Positions 33,518 to 43,344 of a stretch of DNA of 64,000 nucleotides are shown here, one piece after another. Below the pieces are notes generated by a model that saw only the letters and a list, made by a program, of their open reading frames with translations, made no database searches and was not told the DNA's origin. Source of the stretch: Microvirga guangxiensis. GTDB lineage: Bacteria; Pseudomonadota; Alphaproteobacteria; Rhizobiales; Beijerinckiaceae. The stretch's first letter is position 1; each line of letters starts with the position of its first letter. The DNA is taken from positions 124,001-188,000 of the forward strand of contig NZ_FMVJ01000006.1 of assembly GCF_900102135.1 (NCBI RefSeq), read 5' to 3'. The translations under genes and the position numbers were made by a program.

Positions 33518-36199
33518 ATGGAGCAGTCTGAGAAGCCCTGGCATAGCTGGACGGTACAAAAGGTTCTGGACGATCTCAGAAGTTCGAGCAATGGCCTCTC
33601 CGTTAGCGACGCAGCGAGACGCCTTTCCTCTCATGGTCCGAATGAGCTTCCTGCCACCGCTGGCCGTCCTGCGCTTCTGCGCTTCCTTGCCCAGTTCAAC
33701 AATGTCCTGATCTATTTTCTGATCACAGCCGCCGTCGCAGCCTTCGTGCTCGGACATGCCGTCGATGCAGCCGTGATCGCCGCCGTCGTGCTCGTCAATG
33801 CCATCGTCGGCTTTATCCAGGAGGGCAAGGCGGAGAAGGCGCTCAACGCCATCCGCAGCATGATCGCGCCTCATGCCCTTATTCTGCGGGACGGATTGCG
33901 CACGAAGGTCGCAGTGCGAGACCTCGTGCCGGGCGACATCGTGTTTCTTGAGGCTGGCGACAAGGTTCCCGCCGATCTGCGTCTCGTTCGCGCACGACGC
34001 CTGCTCATCGACGAGGCGCTTCTAACCGGCGAATCCGTGGCTGCGGAGAAAGATGAGGCCATCGTTCCTGCCGAGGCCAGCCTAGGGGATCGGCGCGGCA
34101 TGGCATTTTCAGGCACGTTGGTAGCTGCGGGCCAAGCCACGGGCGTAGTGGTTGAGACCGGGATGAATACGCAAATCGGCCATATCAGCCGATTGCTCCA
34201 GGCGGTGGAACCATTGAGCACGCCGCTGCTGCGCCAGATCGACCAGTTCGCACGGCGCTTTACCTGGGTGGTCCTGATTGGTGGCGCGCTCTTGTTCGCC
34301 TTCGCGGTCCTTGTCCGCGGCTTCGAATGGGTGGAGGCCCTCATCGCCGTGGTGGCGCTCGCGGTCGGTATCGTGCCTGAGGGTCTGCCCGCCGTCATTA
34401 CGATTACGCTCGCCATCGGCGTCCGGCGCATGGCTATTCGCAACGCCGTCATCCGCAAGCTCCCCGCCGTTGAGACACTCGGCGCCACCTCCGTGATTTG
34501 CACCGACAAGACAGGAACCTTGACACGCAATGAGATGACGGCCCGCCGCATCGTTACGCAGCGCCACGAAGTTCTGGCAGGCGGGTCGGGCTATGCGCCC
34601 GAAGGAAAGCTCACGGCAGCTGAGAGCAGTGACGATCTTGCCGCCTTGGGGGCATCGGGCGACGTGCTCCGCTGCGGCCTACTGTGCAACGATGCGGAAC
34701 TGGAACTGAAAGATGGGCGCTGGATCGTCAACGGCGATCCGATGGAAGGCGCGCTGATCGCGCTGGCCATGAAGGCGGGGCTGAACCCTGCCCATGCACG
34801 TGCCGAGTGGCCGCGCCTGGACGAAATCCCCTTCGACGCAGCTCACCGATTCATGGCGACCCTGCACGCCGGACCCGATGGCGAAACAGTCGTTTTCGTG
34901 AAGGGAGCGGCCGAGGCGCTTTTTGCCATGGCGCCTGGCTCGATCGATGCCGATTTCTGGAATGCCCGCATTGCAGCGGCGGGGTCGGAGGGGGAGCGCG
35001 TGCTCGCCTTCGGAATGAAACGTCTTGTCGATAAGAAGGAAAGGCTGGACTTCGCAGACGTCGCGGATGGAGTCGAGTTCCTTGGCATCGTCGGATTCAT
35101 CGATCCGCCACGGCCTGAAGTAGCTGAGGCCATCGCGCAGTGCCGCACGGCCGGGATCGCCGTAAAGATGATCACGGGCGATCATGCTGCAACTGCGCTT
35201 GCGATCGCCCGGCAACTCGACTTGGCCGAGGACCCGCAGGCGGTGACAGGTGCGGAGATTGAGGCCTTATCTGACGCGGAACTCCGGAAAATCGTTGGGC
35301 GGGTTTCTGTCTTCGCGCGCACAAGCCCCGAACACAAGCTTCGTATCGTTCGTGGTCTTCAGGCGAACGGCCTCATCGTCGCGATGACCGGCGACGGCGT
35401 GAACGATGCCCCGTCGCTGCGGCAGGCCGACGTGGGAACCGCCATGGGCATCAAAGGAACGGAAGCCTCGAAGGAAGCTGCCGAGATGGTATTGCTCGAC
35501 GACAACTTCGCGTCGATCGTCAATGCAGTCAGCGAGGGGCGCACCGTTTACGACAACATTCGCAAGGTGATCTCCTGGGAGATCCCCACCAACGGGGCCG
35601 AGACGCTGGCGGTGGTGCTCGCTATCCTGGTGGGCTTCAGCCTGCCCATGTCGGCGACGCAGATCCTGTGGGTCAATCTGATCCTGGCTTCGACGTTGGG
35701 TCTCGTGCTCGCCTTCGAACCGCCGGAGCCCGGCGTCATGCGCCGTCGCCCTAGATCAGCCAAGGCGCCGCTGCTTTCGCCCTTCCTACTGTGGCGTGTC
35801 GTTGTCGTCTCGGTGCTGCTTGCAGCCGCAGCCCTTGGCGTTTTCTTCTATGCCCTGAATAGTGGACGCGATGTCGAGACAGCACGCACGATGGTGGTCA
35901 ACATGTTCATCGTCGGCGAAATCTTCTATCTCTTCAACGTGCGCTATCTTCACCTGACGTCCTTCTCCTGGCAGGGAGTCCTCGGCACACCGGTCGTGCT
36001 CGCTGCTATAGCCGTACTCGTCATCGCCCAGTTGCTGTTCACCTACGCGCCGTTCATGCAAGCCCTGTTCGAGACGCGGCCGCTTACCATTACGGACGGT
36101 GTTCTGATCATCGCAATCGGCGCCGGCCTCATGTTTCTGCTTGAGCTTGAGAAGCTTCTGATGCGACGGCTGGGCTGGTTTGAAGAACTGAAGGATTAG
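33518..36199 (+). CDS. cation-transporting P-type ATPase (P2-like)
   Basis: An 893-residue P-type ATPase. It has a cation ATPase N-terminal domain (1-70), actuator TGES at 170-173, membrane motif VGIVPEGLPA near 283-292, phosphorylation site D330 in DKTGTLT, the nucleotide domain with KGAAEAL, and the hinge TGDGVNDAPSL. About ten membrane segments are expected. TM6 reads LWVNLILASTLGLVLAFEP where Ca2+ pumps have NLVTDGxPA, so a key ion-binding aspartate is absent and the transported ion is uncertain. It is preceded by an FNR/FixK-type promoter and followed by stress genes, which suggests use under low oxygen. Confidence 0.92.
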   Translation: MEQSEKPWHSWTVQKVLDDLRSSSNGLSVSDAARRLSSHGPNELPATAGRPALLRFLAQFNNVLIYFLITAAVAAFVLGHAVDAAVIAAVVLVNAIVGFIQEGKAEKALNAIRSMIAPHALILRDGLRTKVAVRDLVPGDIVFLEAGDKVPADLRLVRARRLLIDEALLTGESVAAEKDEAIVPAEASLGDRRGMAFSGTLVAAGQATGVVVETGMNTQIGHISRLLQAVEPLSTPLLRQIDQFARRFTWVVLIGGALLFAFAVLVRGFEWVEALIAVVALAVGIVPEGLPAVITITLAIGVRRMAIRNAVIRKLPAVETLGATSVICTDKTGTLTRNEMTARRIVTQRHEVLAGGSGYAPEGKLTAAESSDDLAALGASGDVLRCGLLCNDAELELKDGRWIVNGDPMEGALIALAMKAGLNPAHARAEWPRLDEIPFDAAHRFMATLHAGPDGETVVFVKGAAEALFAMAPGSIDADFWNARIAAAGSEGERVLAFGMKRLVDKKERLDFADVADGVEFLGIVGFIDPPRPEVAEAIAQCRTAGIAVKMITGDHAATALAIARQLDLAEDPQAVTGAEIEALSDAELRKIVGRVSVFARTSPEHKLRIVRGLQANGLIVAMTGDGVNDAPSLRQADVGTAMGIKGTEASKEAAEMVLLDDNFASIVNAVSEGRTVYDNIRKVISWEIPTNGAETLAVVLAILVGFSLPMSATQILWVNLILASTLGLVLAFEPPEPGVMRRRPRSAKAPLLSPFLLWRVVVVSVLLAAAALGVFFYALNSGRDVETARTMVVNMFIVGEIFYLFNVRYLHLTSFSWQGVLGTPVVLAAIAVLVIAQLLFTYAPFMQALFETRPLTITDGVLIIAIGAGLMFLLELEKLLMRRLGWFEELKD

Positions 36200-36297
36200 G
36201 CCACGAGAGGCGGGGAGGCGGACACTCATCACGCCGACGATCTTTACGATCCAAGCAATAGAGTGTGCTGCTGAATCGCTTGTCCAGCTCATCAGCT

Positions 36298-37182
36298 CTA
36301 AAACTGCCCTTTCTCTTCCGAGGGCGCAGGGAGAGGAACCGCAAGGACGTCAATCTCAGAGCCTTGCAGCACATCCTGCGCGACGCTGCCAAGAAGCAGG
36401 GTGCCGAGGCCAGACTGGCCACGCGTTCCTACGACGATGAGATCGGCGCGCTCGTTCCGGGCGCAATCCTTGATGATCGTGCTGGCGGGCTCTTCAGCGA
36501 GTTTGAGGATCTGCCGTTTCGACTTGAGCCCGACCTCGCCAATGAACGCGAGCAGCTTGGTGGCAGCACGCTGTTCTTCTTCGTCCGTGTAATCCTTTAT
36601 CTCCCTGGCCGTTATCGCGGACCGGTACATGAGCCCCTTGGCAGGCGCATCGTAGACGTGCAGCAGGAAAACATCCGTGCCGTCCAAAAGACCAAGTTCC
36701 CGTGCCGCGCGCACGGCCTGGGCTGAACTTTCGGAAAAGTCAGTCGCAATCAGAATGCGCTTATAGTGCCTGGAAGGAACGGCATTGGCCATGAGAACAG
36801 GGCGCCGGCTACGCCGGATCGTACGCTCGACAGTTGTGCCCATGAACATCTCTCGGAGGACTTGGCGCCGATACGCTCCCATGACCATGAGATCAGCATT
36901 GGACTCCTCGGCTGAATTGGAGAGGCCCTCAAATGGTTCGCCCAGAATGACCTTGGCATCACAGGCCAAGCCGTCGACATCATGAACAGTGCTGGCCAGT
37001 TCCGTGAGAACAATTGTGGCCTCACGCTGACTTGCCTCCACTAATCGCGCGGGTTGATCGTCATCGATCACATGAACCAGAATGAGCTGAGCGGATGTGC
37101 TTCGGGCGAGGAGGGTGGCGCGACGTAACGCGCGATCCGATCGTGTCGAGAAATCAGTCGCGACTACAATTCGTTGCGTCAT
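36298..37182 (-). CDS. tandem universal stress protein
   Basis: A 294-residue protein with two UspA domains (about 1-135 and 142-285). Both begin with the family strand (RIVVATDFSTRSDRAL and RILIATDFSESSAQAV). The second has the ATP-binding G-2X-G-9X-G-S motif in GTRGQSGLGTLLLGSVAQ, while the first has the altered GAYRRQVLREMFMGTTVE. Such proteins are induced by oxygen limitation and growth arrest in many proteobacteria. It is convergent with the ATPase gene, and divergent from the PfkB-family kinase. Confidence 0.9.
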   Translation of the reverse strand: MTQRIVVATDFSTRSDRALRRATLLARSTSAQLILVHVIDDDQPARLVEASQREATIVLTELASTVHDVDGLACDAKVILGEPFEGLSNSAEESNADLMVMGAYRRQVLREMFMGTTVERTIRRSRRPVLMANAVPSRHYKRILIATDFSESSAQAVRAARELGLLDGTDVFLLHVYDAPAKGLMYRSAITAREIKDYTDEEEQRAATKLLAFIGEVGLKSKRQILKLAEEPASTIIKDCARNERADLIVVGTRGQSGLGTLLLGSVAQDVLQGSEIDVLAVPLPAPSEEKGQF

Positions 37183-37517
37183 ACGTTATTCCTCCGCCAG
37201 TAGATCAATCATGGCTTGGGCCGTCTCAGATATTGTTGCATGAATCCGGCTGGAAAGGCCACTGTGAGGTTCATGCGCCGTGACCTTGTGAGCAAATTTT
37301 AAGACCTGCGAACGCTGGTTGGCTCCGAAAAGGCTTATGTATTCAGAGGTATGCCCTCAACCGAATTCATCCATAGCAGTTCTTCAGGAACCGCTTGCGC
37401 GGCCTGAAACTGAGCTGTGATATCCCTCCGATTTTTGTTGAGAGAGGTAATAGTCTATATCCCATCAAGCAGTAGGCGGGGATGGCTTAATCATCACTGC
37501 GACTTTGAGGAGAGACG
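37183..37517. other. divergent intergenic region, usp / pfkB-like
   Basis: 335 bases between divergent genes, AT-richer than its surroundings. It must hold both promoters. Only FNR half-sites (e.g. GATCAA near 37204) were seen, no full box. GAGGAGAG before 37518 is the ribosome site of the kinase gene. Confidence 0.5.
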
Positions 37518-38450
37518 ATGGAACGAATTGTGACGCTGACCCTCAATCCTGCCATTGATGGAGCGGCCGAGGCCGAACAGGTCCGGCCCATTCGCAAGAT
37601 CAGGACTTGGGCTGAGCGCTACGATCCTGGCGGAGGTGGCATCAACGCGGCTCGGGTCATCAAAGAACTGGGAGGGGCAGCGCTCGCCATCTACCTTTCA
37701 GGAGGAGCGACGGGGCCGATCCTCGATGATCTGGTGAAGGCCTCCGGCATCGAGAGTCGTCGCATTCCTATCGTAGGTCATACCCGCATCAGCCATACCG
37801 TGCATGAGAGATCGACAGGGCTTGAGTTTCGCTTCGTTCCTGAAGGGCCTAGCGTGGCACAGGAAGAGTGGCAGGCCTGTCTCTCGATTCTCGAAAGCAT
37901 CGAGGGGAGCTACCTGCTTGCAAGCGGTAGCCTTCCGCGCGGTGTGCCTGCTGACTTCTATGTACAGGTCGCGAAGGTTGCCGCCCGCAAGGGTATCCGG
38001 TTCGTGCTCGACACATCGGGTGACGCGCTCCGGCAAGCCGTGGGCCATGGGCTCTACCTCATCAAACCAAGTTTAGGCGAACTCGAGGATCTGGTCGGCC
38101 GAACACTTTCCACTCCGAGGGAGCAGGACGCAGCGGTGCAGGAACTCATCGCCTCTGGCGCTGCGGAGATCGTCGCTCTGACTCTAGGAAGGGACGGGGC
38201 TCTGCTGGGCACCCGCGACAGGCTCCTGCGGATCGAGGGGCTGAAGGTCACGCCGAAAAGCGCCGTCGGCGCCGGCGACAGTTTTCTTGGCGCGATGACA
38301 TACGGACTGGCCCAAGGGCATTCGGTGGAAGAGGCCTTCGCCTTGGGAATGGCGGCAGGGACCGCGACGGTTCTGACGGAGGGAACGGAGCTCTGCAGGC
38401 GTGCCGACGTGGAGCGGCTCTACGAGGATATCTCGCGTTCAGCGCTGTGA
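37518..38450 (+). CDS. PfkB-family sugar-phosphate kinase (phosphofructokinase-like)
   Basis: A 310-residue ribokinase-fold kinase of the 1-/6-phosphofructokinase and tagatose-6-phosphate kinase group. It opens with IVTLTLNPAIDGAAEAEQ, has the PGGGGINAARVIKELGG substrate motif near 37-53, and the catalytic AVGAGDSFLGAMTYGL (base D near 254). The layout resembles E. coli PfkB (309 residues), so fructose 6-phosphate is the most likely substrate. It shares a stress cluster with a Usp and a D-lactate dehydrogenase, pointing to fermentative metabolism at low oxygen. Confidence 0.85.
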   Translation: MERIVTLTLNPAIDGAAEAEQVRPIRKIRTWAERYDPGGGGINAARVIKELGGAALAIYLSGGATGPILDDLVKASGIESRRIPIVGHTRISHTVHERSTGLEFRFVPEGPSVAQEEWQACLSILESIEGSYLLASGSLPRGVPADFYVQVAKVAARKGIRFVLDTSGDALRQAVGHGLYLIKPSLGELEDLVGRTLSTPREQDAAVQELIASGAAEIVALTLGRDGALLGTRDRLLRIEGLKVTPKSAVGAGDSFLGAMTYGLAQGHSVEEAFALGMAAGTATVLTEGTELCRRADVERLYEDISRSAL

Positions 38451-38535
38451 CAGAAACTCGGGTCGCTGGAAGCATACATGATCTCAGTCGGGCAGGAACG
38501 TCCAAGGCCAACCCTTGATGTCCGTCCGGTTGAGG

Positions 38536-39567
38536 TCAGGTGGCGGCGGCGAATTCCTCAGGTCGCGCGATCCTGTCAACGGAGACTTCATGTACCGCTC
38601 GACCTGTACGTTCAAACGACGTGATGTTGGCAATTGTCGTCTCAGCAATGTTTGTAAGGGCCTCGACCGTAAAGAACGCCTGATGGCCGGTGATCAGCAC
38701 ATTCGGAAAGGTGAGGAGCCGTGCGAACACGTCATCGCCGATAGCGCGGTTCGAGAAGTCTTCGAAGAAGAGGTCCGCCTCCTCTTCGTAGACATCGAGG
38801 CCGAGACTGCCGATGGCGCCGCTCTTGAGACCTCTCAACACTGCCCTTGTGTCGATCACGGCTCCGCGGCTCGTGTTGATCAGCATCGCACCAGGCTTCA
38901 TCTGGCCTAAAGATTGGCTTCCGATGAGGTGATGAGTGGCAGGGGTAAGCGGGCAGTGAAGGGTGATGATGTCGGATGAGCCGAGCAGCTCCTCCAGCGG
39001 GACATAGCGGACTCCCATGGTCTGGCAGACTGGGTTTGGTTCAGGGTCATAGGCCAGTACTGTACAGCCGAAGCCGATCAGGATCCGGCAGACGATCTCT
39101 CCGATCTGCCCGGTTCCAACCACTCCCGCCGTCTTGCCGGCAAGATCGAAGCCAAGCAGTCCTTCAAGGGCGAAATTCCCTTCCCGCACGCGGTTATAGG
39201 CCCGGTGGGTCTTGCGGTTGAGGGTGAGGATGAGGGCAATCGTATGCTCGGCAACCGCATGGGGCGAGTAGGAGGGTACCCTTGCTACCGTAATTCCTTC
39301 ACGCCGCGCGGCTTCCAGATCGACATTGTTGAACCCGGCTGCCCGCAAGGCAACGAGCCGAATACCCATATTCCGAAAGATAGATAGCGCCGCCGCATCC
39401 ACCTCGTCGTTGACGAAGACACAGACGGCTTCTGCGCCTGCCGCCAGACGGCTGGTCTCAGCTGAAAGCCGAGATTCGAGGTAAGTCAGCCGGTGTGTGC
39501 CTTCCGTATTCGCGGCATCGAGGAAACGGCGATCATAGGGTTTCGTGCTAAAAATTGTCACGTTCAT
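38536..39567 (-). CDS. D-lactate dehydrogenase-like 2-hydroxyacid dehydrogenase
   Basis: A 343-residue NAD-dependent D-2-hydroxyacid dehydrogenase. The N-terminus [20 protein letters not shown] and [14 protein letters not shown] are close to fermentative LdhA. The NAD motif is GVVGTGQIG, the catalytic arginine is in [10 protein letters not shown], the glutamate in DVYEEE and the histidine in ITGHQAFFT. The likely reaction is pyruvate to D-lactate with NADH. The ATG at 39567 has GGAGAAGGG upstream; a longer frame starting at 39624 is less likely. It is convergent with the PfkB gene. Confidence 0.88.
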   Translation of the reverse strand: MNVTIFSTKPYDRRFLDAANTEGTHRLTYLESRLSAETSRLAAGAEAVCVFVNDEVDAAALSIFRNMGIRLVALRAAGFNNVDLEAARREGITVARVPSYSPHAVAEHTIALILTLNRKTHRAYNRVREGNFALEGLLGFDLAGKTAGVVGTGQIGEIVCRILIGFGCTVLAYDPEPNPVCQTMGVRYVPLEELLGSSDIITLHCPLTPATHHLIGSQSLGQMKPGAMLINTSRGAVIDTRAVLRGLKSGAIGSLGLDVYEEEADLFFEDFSNRAIGDDVFARLLTFPNVLITGHQAFFTVEALTNIAETTIANITSFERTGRAVHEVSVDRIARPEEFAAAT

Positions 39568-40130
39568 GCCGAAATTCCCTTCTCCCCTGGCAGGTAAGCG
39601 ATTTATCAATCCAAGAGGCTTCATCCCAAAGTATGGCGTGTCAGGATGAATGATGCATCACAAAGATCAGCCGTAATCCGTGCTGCTGCCACCTTTCGGC
39701 GCTTTATATGAGCTGATCCTGAAGTATCGGGTTGCTTCAGACCTGGCGAAAGGATGGTATCATCGACCCACTGCTTGACCTGAATCCTGTCGTTCTTCTA
39801 TTGCCTGCTCGTTACTATCTTTAGCTATCTAGCAAGTCATGGTTGTTTTCTAGGATCATAAGAAGGCTTGTCTTTGAAAGCATCCGCGACCGGAATTGGC
39901 GCTAAACCAAGCATGCTTTGGAAGACTGCCAAAACGCAAAAGCAAAGAAGCTCAGCCTCACAGAGACTATTGCTACAGTAGAACACAGCTACGGTTGCGG
40001 CGGTACTCCTTTATAGGTATTTTTAAACAGCCTGCCGGATCGGTTCGAGCCTGAAAGCGTAATCAAGGTACAAGCCTTCAGCGCGGGCGATGTAGTCACA
40101 TTTCTTTTTGGTCAGGCAAGCTCCCGTATC
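39568..40130. other. divergent intergenic region without recognised gene
   Basis: 563 bases with lower GC than the flanking genes. It holds the promoters of ldhA-like (left) and of the exopolysaccharide operon (right). No RNA gene, long repeat or full regulator box was seen. Confidence 0.5.
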
Positions 40131-41336
40131 ATGAAAACAATCCGCATCGTTCTGGGGGCGATCCTGCTCCTTGGGGGACTCTACATCATTGTCGGAGAGT
40201 ATGTCTCAGGGACCAGCGCCGACGCGACCATCAATGCGCGCACGTCGGTTCTGCGGGCTCCCATCGAAGGGATGGCCGAGTTTTCTGTCCGGAATATCGG
40301 AGCGAAGGTTTCGCCCGAGGAGACGGTCGCACGAATTATTGACAGCCGCTTCGACGATGCGCGCCTGATCGATCTCGAACGCAGCCGATCGACCTTGGAG
40401 GCAGATCTGACCCGCCTCAAAGCTCAATCCGCAGCTGTCGAGGAGGCTCGCAAGGTCCTTCAGGCACAGGCGCAGTCCTATCAGGAGGGGCGTGTGCGTC
40501 AGTTGTGGTCCCGCATCGCCGAGGCGCAGGCCGCGCTGAATTCCGCTGAGGCGAGGTTCCGCGAGGCGCAGAGCGCCCTCGAACGCACCAAGGAATTGAG
40601 CTCCCGGGGCACGCAGACAGCGATTACTCTTGACCGCGCTCAAGCCCAGTACGATGTCGCGCAGCAGGATATCGCGAGCGCGCGCGAGCGCGTCAGTTCG
40701 CTCTCAACGGAGCTTTCTTCGGCCCAGAACGGGGTGTTTATCGGCGATTCCTATAATGATGCGCCTTTCTCCATTCAGCGCATCCGCGAGTTCGATCTCA
40801 GACTGGCCGAACTCAAGGCCGAGACGGTGAATGCCGAGCGCCGGCTGAAGCTGACTGCCGACCAGATAGCGGCTGAACGAGTGCGCGTGAACCGTCTAAC
40901 CTCGGCGGACCTGTCGGTGGAGAGCCCCGGGATCGTCTGGAACTTCCTGGCGAGCGGCGGCGAGCACGTCAATCGCGGGCAGGATCTCGTCAGGCTCGTC
41001 GATTGCTCCGCCGTGATGGTGACAGCAAGTGTCAGCGAGCGGGTCTATTCCGACCTAAGGGTTGGCATGCCGGCACGGTTCAGGCTCAACGGAGACAGCC
41101 GCGTCTTCAGCGCCACGATCACCCGTCTTGGCGGTTCCGGTGCGGCCGGTCTCTATGAGACCCTCGCTATCGGCCCGAGCCGCGAACATCTCACGCGCTT
41201 CGATGTGGCGCTGAGCGTGCCCGAACTGGCAAGCGATCCCGAACTGGCTTGCTCCGTTGGGCGGACAGGCCGAGTGGTCTTCACGGGCGGTCCGCTGTCG
41301 AGCGTCCGTGAAGCACTTGCCGACTTCGGTTTGTAA
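40131..41336 (+). CDS. HlyD-like membrane fusion protein
   Basis: A 401-residue inner membrane protein with one N-terminal membrane anchor (about 4-24). A first lipoyl/barrel half (RAPIEGMAEFSVRNIGAKVSPEE) precedes a long alpha-helical hairpin (about 75-270, rich in Ala, Glu and Arg), then the second half (SPGIVWNFLASGGEHVNRGQDL). The C-terminal beta-barrel domain carries a conserved-looking cysteine pair. It lacks PilZ. Its stop overlaps the start of the GT2 synthase by one base (TAATG), so it is an accessory subunit for polymer export or assembly, as Alg44 or CrdA are for their synthases. Confidence 0.82.
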   Translation: MKTIRIVLGAILLLGGLYIIVGEYVSGTSADATINARTSVLRAPIEGMAEFSVRNIGAKVSPEETVARIIDSRFDDARLIDLERSRSTLEADLTRLKAQSAAVEEARKVLQAQAQSYQEGRVRQLWSRIAEAQAALNSAEARFREAQSALERTKELSSRGTQTAITLDRAQAQYDVAQQDIASARERVSSLSTELSSAQNGVFIGDSYNDAPFSIQRIREFDLRLAELKAETVNAERRLKLTADQIAAERVRVNRLTSADLSVESPGIVWNFLASGGEHVNRGQDLVRLVDCSAVMVTASVSERVYSDLRVGMPARFRLNGDSRVFSATITRLGGSGAAGLYETLAIGPSREHLTRFDVALSVPELASDPELACSVGRTGRVVFTGGPLSSVREALADFGL

Positions 41337-43312
41337 TGCTCGTTCTCGATCAAGATACGTCCAGCCTCGCTGGTTTGGCCGTTGTGATCGGCCTCGCGCT
41401 GCTGTTGCTGCCGCTTGCCTCCCCGAAAAATGCATGGGTTCGCATCCTGCTGCTAGGCCTGACCGCCTTTTTGGGGTGGCGGTATATGCTATGGCGCATC
41501 ACCGAGACGGTTCCATCCTCCGAGACAGCAGGCATTGTCGATGTGGTGTTCGGATGGACCTTCGTCGGGATCGAGGCCCTTTGCCTCGTATCCTCGACAC
41601 TGGCGTATATGTTCCTCACACGCCGCAAGGACCGCCACGAAGAGGCGGACAGGAATCTGGGATGGTGGGGAAGCAACCCGCCACGGATCGATCTTTACAT
41701 CGCCACCTATAATGAAGAGCTAGAGGTTCTCGAGAGAACCCTCGCAGGCGCCCAGGCGCTCGATTACCCGAACGTGCGCGTATTCGTGCTCGATGACGGG
41801 CGGCGAGAATGGCTTGCCGAGGTCTGCAAGCGCTATGGGGCCGAGCATCGAACCCGGCCGCACAACAATCATGCGAAGGCAGGCAACATCAACTACACCC
41901 TGCTTCAACGCCTGAAGGACGAGGACGCCCCGGATTTCGTTGCGGTTCTCGATGCCGATTTCGTTCCCCACCGCAATTTTGTACGCCGTGCGGTCGCGCT
42001 GTTTCATGATCCCAGCGTGGGACTTGTTCAGACCCCGCAGCACTTCTTCAACCCAGACCCGATCCAGCACAATCTGTATATCGCTTCAGCCTATCCCGAT
42101 GAGCAGCGCTTCTTCTTCGAGCATCTGGAGCCTGCCCGCGATGCCTGGGGCATTGCCGTCTGCTGCGGCACGTCTTCGATGGTCCGTGTTTCCGCTCTCA
42201 AGGAAATCGGCGGCCTGCCCACGGAGAGCGTCACGGAAGACTTCCTGCTCACCATCCGTCTGGACAGCCACGGCTACCGCACGATCTATCTCAACGAGGC
42301 ACTCACCGAAGGCCTCGCCCCTGAGGGGCTGCACGAATACGTGGTCCAGCGCGGGCGGTGGTGCCTGGGCATGATGGAGATCGTGCGCAACGTCTATAAT
42401 CCACTCACATCAACTCAGCTCCGGTTCATGCAGCGCGTCAGCCTGTTGGACTCGGCTCTGTTCTGGACCACAACATTCCCGTTCCGGCTTATCAGCCTCG
42501 TCTGCCCGCTGCTTTACTGGTATTTCGGCATTATCGTTGTCGAGGCATCGCTCACGGACATTACCTCCTATTATCTGCCGTATTACGCAGCCGTTCTGAT
42601 CACCCTGAACTGGATCTCAGGCGGGCTGATCTGGCCCGTGCTCAACGATGTGTCCCAGCTCATTGCTGCGTGGCCGATCACTCGGGCTGCCGCGATGGGG
42701 CTTTTCGTCAAGGGACCGCACAAATTCCGCGTAACGGCGAAGGGCGGTGACCGGACGAAGACCGTCGTGCAATGGCCGATGATGAAGCCTTTCGCGATCT
42801 TCTTCGGCCTCACCGTTCTCGGACTTCTCCTGCCGCTCATGAGCGAGACGGCCTTCACGAATGTATCGAGGGCAGGCGACGGCATTCGGATCATCCTGTT
42901 CTGGACGATCTACAACCTCCTCGTTCTCGCCATCACCATGCTGGTATGTGTCGAGCGCCCTCGCGCCAACAGGCCTCAACGAGAAAGCGTCGAAATGGCG
43001 ATGATCTCGGTAGGGATGCAGAGATTCCACTCCTGGGTTCTTGAACTCGGTGTGGATCATGCCCGTGTTCGCGGTCTGTCGGGCCTCACGGCTGGAGCGC
43101 TCGGAACGATCAACCTCAATGATGTCGGCGATGTAGCCGTTCGCGTCGCGGCAGAAACGAACGATGGTTATCACCTTACCCTGCGCCCGACCTCCGAGCA
43201 GCGTGATGCCATTCTTCGAAAGCTCCATACGGCCGATCTTCGGCCAGGCGCGGGCAAAGGTGATCTTCCGGGGATGCTCCGGGGGTGGATGCGCAATCTT
43301 GCAGCGCGATGA
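41336..43312 (+). CDS. processive family-2 glycosyltransferase (cellulose/curdlan synthase-like)
   Basis: A 658-residue inner membrane beta-glycan synthase. Two N-terminal membrane segments precede the GT-A domain, which has D153-D154-G, D206-A-D208, T300-E301-D302 and Q338-R-G-R-W342, the full D,D,D,QxxRW set. Four or more membrane segments follow. The length is close to that of Agrobacterium curdlan synthase (about 650) and shorter than BcsA. The C-terminal 110 residues look like a degenerate PilZ domain: VLELGVDHARVRG stands where D/NxSxxG is expected. The polymer is not known; a beta-glucan is most likely. Confidence 0.85.
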   Translation: MLVLDQDTSSLAGLAVVIGLALLLLPLASPKNAWVRILLLGLTAFLGWRYMLWRITETVPSSETAGIVDVVFGWTFVGIEALCLVSSTLAYMFLTRRKDRHEEADRNLGWWGSNPPRIDLYIATYNEELEVLERTLAGAQALDYPNVRVFVLDDGRREWLAEVCKRYGAEHRTRPHNNHAKAGNINYTLLQRLKDEDAPDFVAVLDADFVPHRNFVRRAVALFHDPSVGLVQTPQHFFNPDPIQHNLYIASAYPDEQRFFFEHLEPARDAWGIAVCCGTSSMVRVSALKEIGGLPTESVTEDFLLTIRLDSHGYRTIYLNEALTEGLAPEGLHEYVVQRGRWCLGMMEIVRNVYNPLTSTQLRFMQRVSLLDSALFWTTTFPFRLISLVCPLLYWYFGIIVVEASLTDITSYYLPYYAAVLITLNWISGGLIWPVLNDVSQLIAAWPITRAAAMGLFVKGPHKFRVTAKGGDRTKTVVQWPMMKPFAIFFGLTVLGLLLPLMSETAFTNVSRAGDGIRIILFWTIYNLLVLAITMLVCVERPRANRPQRESVEMAMISVGMQRFHSWVLELGVDHARVRGLSGLTAGALGTINLNDVGDVAVRVAAETNDGYHLTLRPTSEQRDAILRKLHTADLRPGAGKGDLPGMLRGWMRNLAAR

Positions 43313-43344
43313 GCGATGGCGATTGATGTAAAGAGGGCGTGGCA

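Noticed and set aside
37053-37066. FNR-like sequence TTGA-N6-TCGA
   Set aside because: One mismatch from the consensus and inside the universal stress protein coding region.
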